From the NCBI RefSeq assembly GCF_036924595.1, contig NZ_JAZHRV010000001.1:6076001-6140000 (forward strand): DNA of 64,000 nucleotides, in the 5' to 3' direction. The translations under genes were made by a program, and so were the position numbers. Origin of the DNA: Bradyrhizobium algeriense. Lineage in GTDB: Bacteria > Pseudomonadota > Alphaproteobacteria > Rhizobiales > Xanthobacteraceae. The notes under the pieces were generated by a model. The model did no database searches. It was not told the DNA's origin and was given only the letters and a program-made list of their open reading frames with translations. Shown here one piece after another: positions 1 through 8,568 of this stretch (position 1 is its first letter; every line of letters starts with the position of its first letter).

Positions 1-6
1 GTACCG

Positions 7-972
7 TCATGGCTTGCCTCCCGCGCGCAGACGATAGCGCGGCCGCAGCAGCCCGATGATGCCCTTGGGCGCGCCGACCACAAACAGCACCAGCATGATG
101 CCGAGCACCAGCACGTTGACTTCCGAGGAGATGGTCACGGCGAGAAGCTGCTGCGTCGATCCGAGCAGGATGGCGCCGAGCACCGGGCCGATCCAGTGGG
201 CGGTTCCGCCGATCAGCGCCATCGCCAGCGCCGACACCGAGTAGCTCAAATTGAATGCCGATGAGGGATCGGCATATTGCAGATACATGGCCGCCGGCGC
301 TCCGGCCGCGGAAATCAGCGCGCCCGATATCATGCAGGCGACCAGTTTCAGCTTCAGGGTCGGCACGCCCGTGCATTCGGCGGCGAGTTCGTCGTCCCTC
401 AGCGCCTGCAGGCCGCGGCCGATCCGGGAATTCTGGATGTAGCGCGCGATCGAAACGGCAATGACGACCAAGAGCGCCTGCACGAAAAACAGCATCTTCA
501 CATAACTGTCGAACGGCGCCATCACCGGCGGTCGCTGCAACTGGATGCCGGCCGCACCGCCGACGAACCGCCAGTTCATCACGAAGGTTTCGATGATGAT
601 CGCCAGCGCAATGGTCGCGATCGAGAAAAAGATTCCCCGCATCCGCAGGGTCAGGAGACCGACCCCAAAGCCAAGCAGCATTCCGATAACAGCGGCAGCG
701 CCGATCTGCACCACCAGCGGCGCGCCCGTCGCCTTGAACAAGGCGACCGCCGTGTAGACGCCGACGCCGAAAAAGGCGTTGGTGCCGAAATTGACGTAGC
801 CGGCATAGCCGCCGAGGATGCTCCAGGCGACCGCGAGCGCGATGAACTGCAGGATGACGTAGCCGGCGAAAAACGGATATTCGTTGCGGACGATCTGGGT
901 CATCGAAAGCACGGCGACGAGGAAGACGGCCACGCCCGCGCAGAATACGATGGTGTTGCGGTGCTTCGTCAT
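7..972 (-). CDS. livM: Branched-chain amino acid-type ABC transporter permease (LivM family)
   Basis: Inner-membrane permease of a LIV/HAAT-type ABC importer, forming the translocation channel with the LivH-type partner. The 321-residue product is almost wholly hydrophobic, with about nine to ten predicted helices, and carries the family stretch GRGLQALRDDELAAECTGVP (about residues 186-205), which contains the EAA-like cytoplasmic loop contacting the ATPases. Its ATG overlaps the stop of the upstream livH by 4 bases (ATGA), so translation is probably coupled. The livG/livF ATPases expected next would lie beyond the left edge. The ligand cannot be read from the permease; the neighbouring dioxygenase hints at an aromatic substrate rather than leucine. 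Confidence 0.9.
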   Translation of the reverse strand: MTKHRNTIVFCAGVAVFLVAVLSMTQIVRNEYPFFAGYVILQFIALAVAWSILGGYAGYVNFGTNAFFGVGVYTAVALFKATGAPLVVQIGAAAVIGMLLGFGVGLLTLRMRGIFFSIATIALAIIIETFVMNWRFVGGAAGIQLQRPPVMAPFDSYVKMLFFVQALLVVIAVSIARYIQNSRIGRGLQALRDDELAAECTGVPTLKLKLVACMISGALISAAGAPAAMYLQYADPSSAFNLSYSVSALAMALIGGTAHWIGPVLGAILLGSTQQLLAVTISSEVNVLVLGIMLVLFVVGAPKGIIGLLRPRYRLRAGGKP

Positions 973-1844
973 CGGCCGAGCAGACCTTGCGGCCGGACGG
1001 CGAGCACGCCGAGCAGCATCGCGAACGAGATCGCCGGCGCCCAGGAAGCGCCGAACATCGTCAGCACGATCGATTCGGCGACGCCGAGGATGATGGCGGC
1101 GATCAGCGTGCCGCTGATGCTGCCGAGTCCGGCCATGACGACGACGCAGAAGGTCCGCCCGATATAGGCGCGGTCGAGCGTCGGCTCTACGGGAGCAACG
1201 ATGATCAGGAGCGCGCCGGCGATCCCGAGCACGGCGGTAGCGATGCCGAAGGCAAATTGCTTGATACGGACCGGATTGGCGCCCATCAGCCGCAGCGCCT
1301 CCTCGTCCTGCGCGACGGCACGGATCGCGCGGCCCATGAAGGTTTTCGACAGATACACCGCCAGCAGCACCGTCAGCGCCAGAGCGACCGCGAACGCGAC
1401 GAGTTGCCGGATCGGGATCCGAAACTCGCCGAACCGCCAGGACTTGCCGATATAGGTCGCCGAGACCGAGCGCTGGTCGACGCCGAACTGAAGGATGATC
1501 AGCACCTCGATGATGAAGGCGATGCCGAAGAAAAACGCGATGCCGCGCACGCCTGCGTCGCTGCCGCGCCGCTCGAAGGTCTCGTAATAAACGCGGTAGG
1601 CGAGCAGGCCGAACAGGAAAAACAGCGGCGTGATGGCGAGCCCCGCCAGCAACGGATCGATGTCGTAGCTTTCGTTGAGCTGGTACACGCCGTAGGAGGC
1701 GAGCACCAGGAATGCCGGATGCGCGACATGGGGAACGTCGAGCAGTCCGAACGAGACGGACAGCCCGACGCTGACGGCTGCATAGAAGCAGCCGAGCAGC
1801 ACCCCAAGCACGACAGCACCTAGCAGCAGGTCCATCGAAAACAA
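969..1844 (-). CDS. livH: Branched-chain amino acid-type ABC transporter permease (LivH family)
   Basis: Second inner-membrane permease of the LIV-type importer. The 291-residue protein starts with a helix typical of LivH and carries the EAA-like loop MGRAIRAVAQDEEALRLMG in its middle, matching the LivH signature AVAQD. Two starts compete: a TTG at 1844, placed 6 bases after a strong AGGGGGA ribosome site, and an ATG at 1835, which is 9 bases further in and rather far from that site. I kept the TTG, but the difference is only three residues. It lies 48 bases downstream of the binding-protein gene and overlaps livM, so the three form one operon. Confidence 0.9.
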   Translation of the reverse strand: MFSMDLLLGAVVLGVLLGCFYAAVSVGLSVSFGLLDVPHVAHPAFLVLASYGVYQLNESYDIDPLLAGLAITPLFFLFGLLAYRVYYETFERRGSDAGVRGIAFFFGIAFIIEVLIILQFGVDQRSVSATYIGKSWRFGEFRIPIRQLVAFAVALALTVLLAVYLSKTFMGRAIRAVAQDEEALRLMGANPVRIKQFAFGIATAVLGIAGALLIIVAPVEPTLDRAYIGRTFCVVVMAGLGSISGTLIAAIILGVAESIVLTMFGASWAPAISFAMLLGVLAVRPQGLLGR

Positions 1845-1892
1845 TTCAGATCCCCCTTGGCCCGTTCTGGACCGGAAAAAAAGGCCGCTAGC

Positions 1893-3137
1893 CTATTTGC
1901 GGGCCGCCTCGAAGGGACTGATGAGATTTCCAGTCTTCAGTTTATCCGGGAACAGGATCACCTGTTTGCCGGAGGACCGGAACTGTTCGATATCCTTGTC
2001 CTTCACGCCGCGGAACTGCGCCTGCAGCGTCGCGGTTTCCTTGCGCTCGCCATCGGCAGAAAACGCGATCGGCCCGACGATGGTCTTGTGCTCGTTCTCG
2101 CGCAGATATTTGGCGATGCCCTTCTGGTCGAGCGACTTGGTTGAATTGACCGCCGCGTCGATCATCTGGCCCATCGCATAGCCGAACGGGGCCAGGTAAT
2201 AGCCGAGCGGATCGACCTTGGCCTCCACCGCGCGCTTGGTGTATTTCTCGAAAAAGTCCTTGGTGCCGTCGAAATACATGCTCGGTTCCGGCAGCCAGGT
2301 GTTGTAGTTGACGACACCGTTGAGCAGCGAACCGAGATTGGACATCACGGCCGCGAACTGCAGGCCGACCATGCCGCCGCCGAAAATCTTGACGTCGTCG
2401 CCGATTCCGATCTCGTTCACGGCGCGCAGGATGCCGGCCGAGTCGGGCGGATATGACGCGACATAGACGATGTCGGGCTTGGCGGCCTTGAGCGCGCGGA
2501 TGATGGAAGCGAATTCCACCGTGTTCGGCGGATAGCTCTGGTCGAAGACAACCGGGATGTTGCGCTTCTTGGCGACGTCGCGCGCGGTCAGCGCGAGGTT
2601 CTGTGCGAATTCCTGATCCGCTGTGAGCAGCGCCATGCTCTTGCCGCCGGCCTTCTGCGCCAGATCGAGGAACGAGGCCGCCCAGCTATCGGCCGGACCC
2701 CAGGGCGCATTGTTGAACCACATGTCGTGGCCGACCTTGCTGTTCACCTGGAACGAGAAATTACCCATCAGCAGCAGGCCGCGCTGCTTGACGAACGGCA
2801 TGATTGGCGCAGTAGGCACCGTTGCATAGGGCGCGAACAGCAGGTCGACCTTGTCGACATCGACCAGCTTGGCGTAGATCGCCGGCGTCTCTGATGCGCT
2901 CGACTTGTCGTCATAGACGACCAGTTCGACCTTGCGGCCGAGCAGCCCGCCCTTGGCGTTAATATCGTCGCGCCAGATTTCGATGCCGAGCAGCGAAGCC
3001 TTGCCGCCGCCGGCGAGACCGCCGGTTTGCGGCATCGACATGCCGATCTTGATGGGCGGCTGCTGCGCCAGCGCGCGCGAGCCCCGCCCAACCACCGCGA
3101 CGGCCATCGCGCCGCCAAGGAACGTCCTGCGCTTCAT
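1893..3137 (-). CDS. Periplasmic substrate-binding protein of a LIV-type ABC importer
   Basis: Type I periplasmic binding protein (LivK/Peripla_BP_6 family) feeding the two permeases downstream. The 414-residue precursor opens with a signal of Tat or Sec type (MKRRTFLGG, hydrophobic core, ALAQQ cleavage region), followed by the family opening PPIKIGMSMPQTGGLAGGGK. The length fits the family. A GGGGGA ribosome site lies just before the ATG. It is the first gene of the binding-protein-livH-livM operon. Members of this family in soil alphaproteobacteria bind amino acids, amides or aromatic acids, and the residues alone do not say which; the adjacent ring-cleavage dioxygenase favours an aromatic ligand, which is inference. 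Confidence 0.88.
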   Translation of the reverse strand: MKRRTFLGGAMAVAVVGRGSRALAQQPPIKIGMSMPQTGGLAGGGKASLLGIEIWRDDINAKGGLLGRKVELVVYDDKSSASETPAIYAKLVDVDKVDLLFAPYATVPTAPIMPFVKQRGLLLMGNFSFQVNSKVGHDMWFNNAPWGPADSWAASFLDLAQKAGGKSMALLTADQEFAQNLALTARDVAKKRNIPVVFDQSYPPNTVEFASIIRALKAAKPDIVYVASYPPDSAGILRAVNEIGIGDDVKIFGGGMVGLQFAAVMSNLGSLLNGVVNYNTWLPEPSMYFDGTKDFFEKYTKRAVEAKVDPLGYYLAPFGYAMGQMIDAAVNSTKSLDQKGIAKYLRENEHKTIVGPIAFSADGERKETATLQAQFRGVKDKDIEQFRSSGKQVILFPDKLKTGNLISPFEAARK

Positions 3138-3226
3138 TGAATCCCCCTCATTTGTCGTTGTTGTCAGTCATTACGGCTCCGCCGGATCTCCGTCCGGTCG
3201 CTGCGAATGGTTAGGTCAGACCGAGG

Positions 3227-4168
3227 CTATTTGGCTCCCACCGGCGCGGGTTCATTTTTGGTGGATTTTTTCATGATCGCCGACGGATCGGCGCCGACGC
3301 GCCCGCTGGTCTTGTCGGCCTCGCTTTCGCGCGAAACCCGCATGTCGAAGCGGATGCTCGGCATCCCCTTGATCGGGCAGTCCGGATCGTTTGCCGCCAC
3401 GTCGACGGCGAGATCGCCCGACGAGCCGAATACGACATCGTCGGCGAGATGCGGATCGTCGCGCAGATAGAGCGCGGTGACGAGTTCACGATACCCGGGC
3501 GCGCCGACCAGGAAGTGAATATGCGCCGGCCGCATGCCATGCCGTGCCTGCGCCTTCACCATGGTGCCGACCGGTCCATCCATCGGGATCGAATATCCGA
3601 GTGGTTTCACGGTGCGCAGCACATAGAGCCCATCGGCATCGGTTGCGAACACGCCGCGATAATCGACCGACGTCGCGCTGGCCTGAATGTCGTAGAGGCC
3701 GTCGGCGCCGGTTTGCCAGATCGAGACAGTGGCGTTGGCGACCGGCTTGCCGGTGGCATCGGTGACGCGGCCGTAAAGCACGCATTCGCTGCCCGGCTTC
3801 GGATTTTTGGCGATCGAGCTGCCGGCCGCCAGCGTCGGCGTGGCCTCGCGGTAAAATGGGCCGAGCAGGCTGGTATGGGTGGCTTCCTCCAGCGCGGTGG
3901 CATCGTGCAGGCCGTTAACGAGCGCGGAAAGGCCGAGCGTGTCGGACAGCAGGATGAATTCCTGCCGTTCCGGCGAGCACATCTTGCCGGCGGCGGTCAT
4001 GAATTCGATGCCCTTGATCCATTCCGCCGGCGTCAGATTGACCTCGCGGGCGAAGGCATGGAGGTGCTTGACCGCCGACGCCATGATCGTCTTCAGGCGC
4101 GGGTCCGGCGTTGTCGCCATCTGGTCGAGCACGGCGTCCGTGATCGTTTCAGGCGTTAACTCACGCAT
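3227..4168 (-). CDS. Intradiol ring-cleavage dioxygenase (hydroxyquinol/catechol 1,2-dioxygenase family)
   Basis: Non-haem Fe(III) enzyme that opens a catecholic ring between the two hydroxyls, using O2. The 313-residue protein has the N-terminal helical dimerisation domain (about 1-95) and the beta-sandwich catalytic domain. The four iron ligands are visible: Tyr159 (GLYD), Tyr192 (LGYSIP), His216 and His218 (PAHIHF). The segment PIPMDGPVG before the histidines and the GPFYRE motif near residue 103 are typical of the hydroxyquinol 1,2-dioxygenase branch. A good ribosome site (AGGGAG) precedes the ATG. It is transcribed toward the ABC importer, about 90 bases upstream of the binding protein, so uptake and cleavage of one compound is plausible. 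Substrate (hydroxyquinol versus catechol or a chlorinated analogue) is not proven. Confidence 0.88.
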   Translation of the reverse strand: MRELTPETITDAVLDQMATTPDPRLKTIMASAVKHLHAFAREVNLTPAEWIKGIEFMTAAGKMCSPERQEFILLSDTLGLSALVNGLHDATALEEATHTSLLGPFYREATPTLAAGSSIAKNPKPGSECVLYGRVTDATGKPVANATVSIWQTGADGLYDIQASATSVDYRGVFATDADGLYVLRTVKPLGYSIPMDGPVGTMVKAQARHGMRPAHIHFLVGAPGYRELVTALYLRDDPHLADDVVFGSSGDLAVDVAANDPDCPIKGMPSIRFDMRVSRESEADKTSGRVGADPSAIMKKSTKNEPAPVGAK

Positions 4169-4185
4169 GCGTCACTCCCTGAGCT

Positions 4186-4210
4186 GCCGGCGGTTATTCG
4201 ACCCGCCGGC
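4186..4210. promoter_or_regulatory. Inverted repeat upstream of the dioxygenase gene, candidate operator
   Basis: A perfect 8-base inverted repeat, GCCGGCGG and CCGCCGGC, separated by 9 bases, ends 18 bases before the dioxygenase ATG. The position suits a regulator site or a leader hairpin. No regulator gene is seen beside it, so the call rests on geometry alone. Confidence 0.3.
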
Positions 4211-4401
4211 TGTTATTGCAGCAAGCCTAACCGCTTGTTGGGGATCAACACAAGGCGTTCGGAGGTGGCGCGTGCGCCCCCTCCTACGAATTGATACGAG
4301 GCGATGGGGGCGCTTGGCTGCACAATGATGCGTCAGAGCGCACCGCAGATTTCGGCGGCCCACGATTTTGCGATTGCACAATCAGGACCGCGCAAGTGGG
4401 A

Positions 4402-4737
4402 TCATTTCTCCCGGATCGGCGGCGCAACCTTCTCCGCCGGCGCCGGCGGCAGCGCGGGCTGAGCGCCCTGCTTCTGCGCATCCGGGTCGGGCCGGGCCGG
4501 TTGCGGCGGCACGCCTGACGGCCGTTGGCCGGTCGTGCCCGGCTCGGGCGGCGCAGGCGGCTTCGTTTCCGCGCCCGGCGTCGATTGCGTAGGCGGCGTC
4601 GCCTGCGCGATTTTCTGGGCATCGCGCGAGGTGAGCGCGGTCAGTGCAAGCGCTGAGGCGGCCAGTCCCGCCGCGATCAGCAGGGACGCGAGCAACATTT
4701 CCCGTCGGTATTCGCGTTGGCGGTCATCGGCAGGCAT
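4402..4737 (-). CDS. Small single-helix membrane protein with a proline-rich tail, function unknown
   Basis: I do not recognise a family. The 111-residue product has a charged N-terminus (MPADDRQREYRREM), one hydrophobic segment (about 15-36, rich in Ala and Leu) and a long low-complexity tail rich in Pro, Gln, Ala and Lys, likely periplasmic and disordered. It reads as a bitopic membrane protein. Codon use, with GC-rich third positions, matches a real high-GC gene, but composition this simple can also arise by chance. It stands alone between the dioxygenase and the WD40 remnant, and its start has no strong ribosome site. Confidence 0.5.
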   Translation of the reverse strand: MPADDRQREYRREMLLASLLIAAGLAASALALTALTSRDAQKIAQATPPTQSTPGAETKPPAPPEPGTTGQRPSGVPPQPARPDPDAQKQGAQPALPPAPAEKVAPPIREK

Positions 4738-4822
4738 CGTTCAACCCCACGAATTTGTTCGTAAGCTTCAACGGCCAGCGGGGCGCATGGTTCCGCGGGG
4801 AACCAGCGCCCGCTCGAAACAC

Positions 4823-4900
4823 CTAAAATTCGAGGATTCCAGCATCGCACCGGGATTTCCGCGCCGTCCTCGAGCCGCACGATCAGCACGGTGCCGGCTC
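4823..4900 (-). pseudogene. Remnant of the 3' end of a WD40 gene (partial copy of the gene at 5587-6606)
   Basis: Positions 4847-4892 match 5691-5736, inside the intact WD40 gene, at 45 of 46 bases, including a 40-base exact run. Read on the minus strand this gives TVLIVRLEDGAEI, the same peptide as in the intact protein. About 20 bases further on, in another frame, comes DAGILEF and a stop, matching the intact C-terminus DAGMLEF. The remnant is thus a copy of the gene's end with roughly 85-100 bases deleted from its middle and the frame broken. It lies on the far side of mgtC from the intact gene. Confidence 0.75.
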
Positions 4901-4927
4901 ATGCATGGCGGAACTAATCCGTCGTGC

Positions 4928-5553
4928 TCACTTCTCTGGTGCTGACCAGTGTGCCACGATCTCCAGGAGATCGTCGCCGAGTTCGACCACATTGACATCG
5001 GCCACCGGATAGTTGGCGGCTTCCAGCCTCTCCACCAGGCGATCGCGCATATCGGGCAGCGCTTCCGGGGTGACCGCGAGCTTGAAATAATAGGTTGCTT
5101 CCGACGACTGCTCGTTGAGCGGAATCCGATTGATCGCGTTCACGAGGGGACGCAGCAACGTATTGCCGGCGATCACGAAGACCGTCAGCGCCACCGCCTG
5201 GGCGACCATGTCGGCGCCGGCGCAGGATCCGACCGCGGCCGATGCCCACAGCGTCGCCGCGGTGTTGAGGCCGCGCACGTCCATGCCCTGCTTCATGATG
5301 ACGCCGGCGCCGAGGAAGCCGATCCCCGACACGACGTAGGCAATCACGCGCACCGCACCCTCGGCAGCGGTCAGGTGCATGGGTCGACGAAGGCCGCTGC
5401 GCCAATGGCGACCAGCACATTGGTACGCAAGCCCGCGGTGCGCTGCCGATATTGCCGCTCCGCACCGATCAAGGTGCCGAGCACGAACGCCGCGGTCAAA
5501 CTGACCAGCGTGTCGAGAAAATCGTGAATCTGGAAGGTCGTTAGAAACCGCAT
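4928..5553 (-). pseudogene. mgtC: mgtC/sapB-family membrane protein, frameshifted
   Basis: MgtC-family proteins are inner-membrane proteins linked to survival at low magnesium and to control of the ATP synthase. Two reading frames make one protein. From the ATG at 5553 comes the N-terminal half, with the family motif TLIGAERQYRQRTAGLRTN, running to AAFVD. The rest, from MHLTAAEG through VVSGIGFLGAGVIMKQG to a soluble C-terminal domain ending near 4928, lies in a different frame. The switch falls at about 5380-5385, where one base appears to be missing (or two extra) between GTCGAC and ATGCAC. Everything else is conserved, so this is either a recent loss or a sequencing error. It follows the WD40 stop by 33 bases. 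Confidence 0.75.
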
Positions 5554-5586
5554 GGCCCCACATAGCGGCTGAATACGACGGATCGA

Positions 5587-6606
5587 TTAAAACTCAAGCA
5601 TCCCGGCGTCGCCATCCTCGGTGCCGAAGGCCAGCAGCGTGCCCTTGGCGTTCCAGGCCAGCGCCGAGACCGGCTCGCTGCCATTGCGGCGCACCAGGAT
5701 TTCCGCGCCGTCCTCGAGCCGCACGATCAGCACGGTACCGTCGCCATAGCCTGCGGCCATGATGTCCTGCTTCGGATGACAGGCGACCATGGAGACGCGC
5801 GCCTGCAGCGGTGCCAACATCGCAGGCTCCTTGCCCATCGGGCCGTCCTTGCTGGCGAACGGCCAGATGATCACGGTGTCGGCGCCCGAGGTGGCGAGCC
5901 CCTTGCCGCCCGTGCTCCACGACATCGAGCGGACGCGGCCGGGATAGCCGCTCATCCGCATGTGCCTGTTATCGGCAAGCCGCCAGCCGTGCAGCGCCGG
6001 CTCGTGCATCGCGGTGACGAGGAATTTGTTGTCCGGGCTGAAGGTGACGGCGAGATGCGAGCCGGCCCATTCCAGAAATTCCGGCTTCGCCGCCATGTTG
6101 GGAAACCACAGCGTCACGCCGTTGTAGTGGGCGACCGCCACGCGCAGGCCTTTTGGCGCGAAGGCCAGACCGCCGACGGTCGACGGTGCATCAAAACTCT
6201 TTTCCTCGCCCTTGCCGCTGCGGACGAACGCGGTCTTGCCGGCCGACCAGGCCACCGCGCCATCGGGATGCAGCGCGACGTTATCGATCCAGCGCCGTTT
6301 TGCGTCGGTTACCAGCACCGACGTCTCGCCTTTTGCGTTCAACGCAACGACCTTGCCGTCATCGCCGCCGGTGACGATGCGCTTGCCGTCAGAGGCCGCA
6401 CATAGGATGGCACCGCCATGGATGGCGACTTTCGAGACTTCGCCCGCCTGGTCCACCATCGCCGCGTGCTCCTCGGCACCGACAAACACTGCGGTATCGC
6501 CGAGGAAATAGATCGAGCTGACGGGCATGCCGACAGGCAACGCCCGCACCTGGTCGGTGATGGAAGCGATGGAGGGCGCTTCGCCCGGATCGAACTCTTT
6601 CATCAC
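5587..6606 (-). CDS. WD40-repeat beta-propeller protein in the zinc operon
   Basis: The 339-residue protein is built of repeating units of about 40 residues, consistent with a seven-bladed propeller and no other domain. Examples are VVALNAKGETSVLV, LAFAPKGLRVAVAHYNG, VTFSPDNKFLVTAM, MSWSTGGKGLATSGADTVIIW and LAWNAKGTLLAFGTEDG. No signal peptide is seen, so it is probably cytoplasmic. Its ATG overlaps the stop of the COG0523 GTPase gene by 4 bases, which argues for co-translation and for a partner or client role with that GTPase in metal handling. WD40 domains are scaffolds, so no catalytic function can be assigned. It is the last intact gene of the operon that starts at the Zur-like box. Confidence 0.85.
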   Translation of the reverse strand: MMKEFDPGEAPSIASITDQVRALPVGMPVSSIYFLGDTAVFVGAEEHAAMVDQAGEVSKVAIHGGAILCAASDGKRIVTGGDDGKVVALNAKGETSVLVTDAKRRWIDNVALHPDGAVAWSAGKTAFVRSGKGEEKSFDAPSTVGGLAFAPKGLRVAVAHYNGVTLWFPNMAAKPEFLEWAGSHLAVTFSPDNKFLVTAMHEPALHGWRLADNRHMRMSGYPGRVRSMSWSTGGKGLATSGADTVIIWPFASKDGPMGKEPAMLAPLQARVSMVACHPKQDIMAAGYGDGTVLIVRLEDGAEILVRRNGSEPVSALAWNAKGTLLAFGTEDGDAGMLEF

Positions 6607-7658
6607 GTGACGATACAGCTTTCAAAGCCGTCGCGGATCATCTGCTCCGGCAATTCGCGGCCGATGAAGACGACGCGGCTTTCGCGCGCCTCGCCGTCCT
6701 TCCACTTCCGCTGGTGATCGCCCTCCAGCATCATGTGGACGCCCTGGAAGACGTAGCGGTCATCGTCGTCGGTGAAGGCGAGGATGCCTTTCGAGCGCAG
6801 GATCTTCTGGCCCTCGGTGGCGACGAGGTTCTGCAGCCACGGCATGAACAGGGTCGGGTCGAGCGGCTTGTCCGACCGCAGCGACAGCGATTGCATGTCC
6901 TCGTCGTGGTAATGCTTCAACCCGCCATGGCTGTGGCTGTGGTCATGGTGGTCGTGCCCATGATGATGATCGTGGTCGTGGTGATGATCATGGCCATTGC
7001 CGGCATCGAGGAATTCCGGCTCGATCTCCAGGATGCGATCCAGGTCGAACGCGCCGCGTTCCAGCACATCCGACAGCGCCACCTTGCAGCGCTCGGTGCG
7101 GTGCAGCTTTGCGTAAGGGTTGATGCCGCGGATGCGGGCCTCCACTTCGGCCAGCTCTGGCTTGGAGACGAGGTCCGTCTTGTTCAGCACGATCACGTCG
7201 GCGAATGCGATCTGGTTCTTGGCTTCCGGCGCATCCTTCAGGCGGTCGCTCAGCCACTTTGCATCAGCCACCGTCACCACCGCGTCGAGGCGGGCGTTCT
7301 TCTGCACGTCCTCGTCCACGAAAAAGGTCTGCGCCACCGGGGCCGGGTCCGCCAACCCAGTCGTCTCGACGATGATGGCGTCGAACTTGCCCTTGCGCTT
7401 CATCAGGCCGTCCATGATGCGGACAAGGTCGCCGCGCACCGTGCAGCAGACGCAGCCATTGTTCATCTCGAACACTTCCTCGTCCGCACCGATGATGAGG
7501 TCGTTGTCGATGCCGATCTCGCCGAATTCGTTGACGATGACGGCGTATTTCTTGCCGTGGTTTTCCGACAGGATGCGGTTCAAAAGCGTGGTCTTGCCGG
7601 CGCCGAGATAGCCCGTCAGCACGGTCACTGGAATTTTCTGGGACGAAGGTTCAGACAT
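6603..7658 (-). CDS. COG0523 (CobW/YjiA/ZNG1-like) GTP-dependent metal chaperone with His-rich loop
   Basis: G3E-family P-loop GTPase thought to deliver metal, usually zinc, to client proteins. Visible motifs are Walker A GYLGAGKTT (16-24), the metal-binding CxCC (69-72, in NNGCVCCTVRGDL), the GTP-base motif LNKTDLV (about residue 160), and a long His/Asp loop (about 223-255, with more than a dozen His) followed by the CobW C-terminal domain ending in VFIGRELP. The length of 351 residues is normal. It sits 17 bases downstream of the metal-binding protein of an ABC importer and overlaps the WD40 gene. With the Zur-like box upstream, a role in zinc allocation under starvation is the best reading; cobalt or another metal is possible. 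Confidence 0.92.
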   Translation of the reverse strand: MSEPSSQKIPVTVLTGYLGAGKTTLLNRILSENHGKKYAVIVNEFGEIGIDNDLIIGADEEVFEMNNGCVCCTVRGDLVRIMDGLMKRKGKFDAIIVETTGLADPAPVAQTFFVDEDVQKNARLDAVVTVADAKWLSDRLKDAPEAKNQIAFADVIVLNKTDLVSKPELAEVEARIRGINPYAKLHRTERCKVALSDVLERGAFDLDRILEIEPEFLDAGNGHDHHHDHDHHHGHDHHDHSHSHGGLKHYHDEDMQSLSLRSDKPLDPTLFMPWLQNLVATEGQKILRSKGILAFTDDDDRYVFQGVHMMLEGDHQRKWKDGEARESRVVFIGRELPEQMIRDGFESCIVT

Positions 7659-7675
7659 AACGGCTCCGGAGATAT

Positions 7676-8566
7676 TCAGCGTATTGGGCCAGGACCATAC
7701 CCAATCCCGTTCCTCAGGGTCCTTATATTGTGCCTTACCATATCAATGTAAGTGGGGGCGTCGCCCTTTTCGTCAGTCAAACTGTCCGAGTAAAGGGTGC
7801 CACCGACCCTGGCGCCTGTCTCCGCGGAGATCCGCTCGATCAGGCGCGGATCGCTGATATTTTCCAGAAAAACAGCCGGAATTTTCCTGGTTTTGATCTG
7901 GGTGATGATCCCGGCAATATCCCGGGCACTCGGCTCGGACTCGGTTGAGACGCCGCGCGGCGCGATGAACTCGATACCGTAGGCTTTTGCGAAATAGCCA
8001 AAGGCAGTATGGGTCGAGATCACCTTGCGATGCTCCGGCGGGATTGACCCGACCCACGGGCTTATCTCGCCCTCAAGGGCTTCGAGCTTCACCCGATAGG
8101 CTTCGGCATTGGCCTCGAAAAGCGCCGCATCTGCGGGAGCTGCTGCGCTGAGCGCATTACGAATATTGTAGACGTATGTTTTGGCATTGGTGACTGTTTG
8201 CCATGCATGCGGGTCGGTACTGGAGCCGAGCTTGAGCGGCGTAATGTTGGTGCTTGCAACAACAACCGTTGCCTTGCTGCCGGATGATTGCACCAGCCGC
8301 TGCATCCAGCCCTCGAACCCGAGGCCGTTGACGAAGACGAGCTTCGCATCCGCCACCCTCTTTGCATCCGCCGGCGTCGGCACATAGACATGTGCATCGC
8401 TGTTGGGGCCGACCAGCGTGGTGACGTTGACCCGGTCGCCGCCAACATTGCGGACGAAATCGCCGAGGATCGAGAAGCTGGCGACGACGTTGAGCCGGTC
8501 CTGCGCTTGCACTGGGCCGCTGACCGCGATCAATCCTAAACAGATAAGCCAACACAGTCGCCGCAT
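7676..8566 (-). CDS. Metal-binding periplasmic protein of a Zn/Mn-type ABC importer (ZnuA/PsaA family)
   Basis: Cluster A-I binding protein that captures a divalent metal for the permease and ATPase upstream. The 296-residue precursor has a Sec signal (MRRLCWLICLGLIAVSGPVQAQ). Likely ligands are the His in SDAHVY, the His in STHTAFGYFAKAYGI, the Glu in AVFLENISD and the Asp in LYSDSLTDEKG. This His/His/Glu/Asp set is the one classically seen in Mn/Fe binders, and the His-rich loop of ZnuA proteins is missing. The Zur-like operator points to zinc instead. The start is ATG 8566; a GTG at 8572 overlapping the permease stop is an alternative two codons longer. Confidence 0.88.
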   Translation of the reverse strand: MRRLCWLICLGLIAVSGPVQAQDRLNVVASFSILGDFVRNVGGDRVNVTTLVGPNSDAHVYVPTPADAKRVADAKLVFVNGLGFEGWMQRLVQSSGSKATVVVASTNITPLKLGSSTDPHAWQTVTNAKTYVYNIRNALSAAAPADAALFEANAEAYRVKLEALEGEISPWVGSIPPEHRKVISTHTAFGYFAKAYGIEFIAPRGVSTESEPSARDIAGIITQIKTRKIPAVFLENISDPRLIERISAETGARVGGTLYSDSLTDEKGDAPTYIDMVRHNIRTLRNGIGYGPGPIR

Positions 8567-8568
8567 CT

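Noticed and set aside
4172..4381. 69-codon minus-strand open frame between the dioxygenase and the proline-rich protein
   Set aside because: Arg/His-rich composition, no ribosome site and no similarity; probably non-coding leader sequence.
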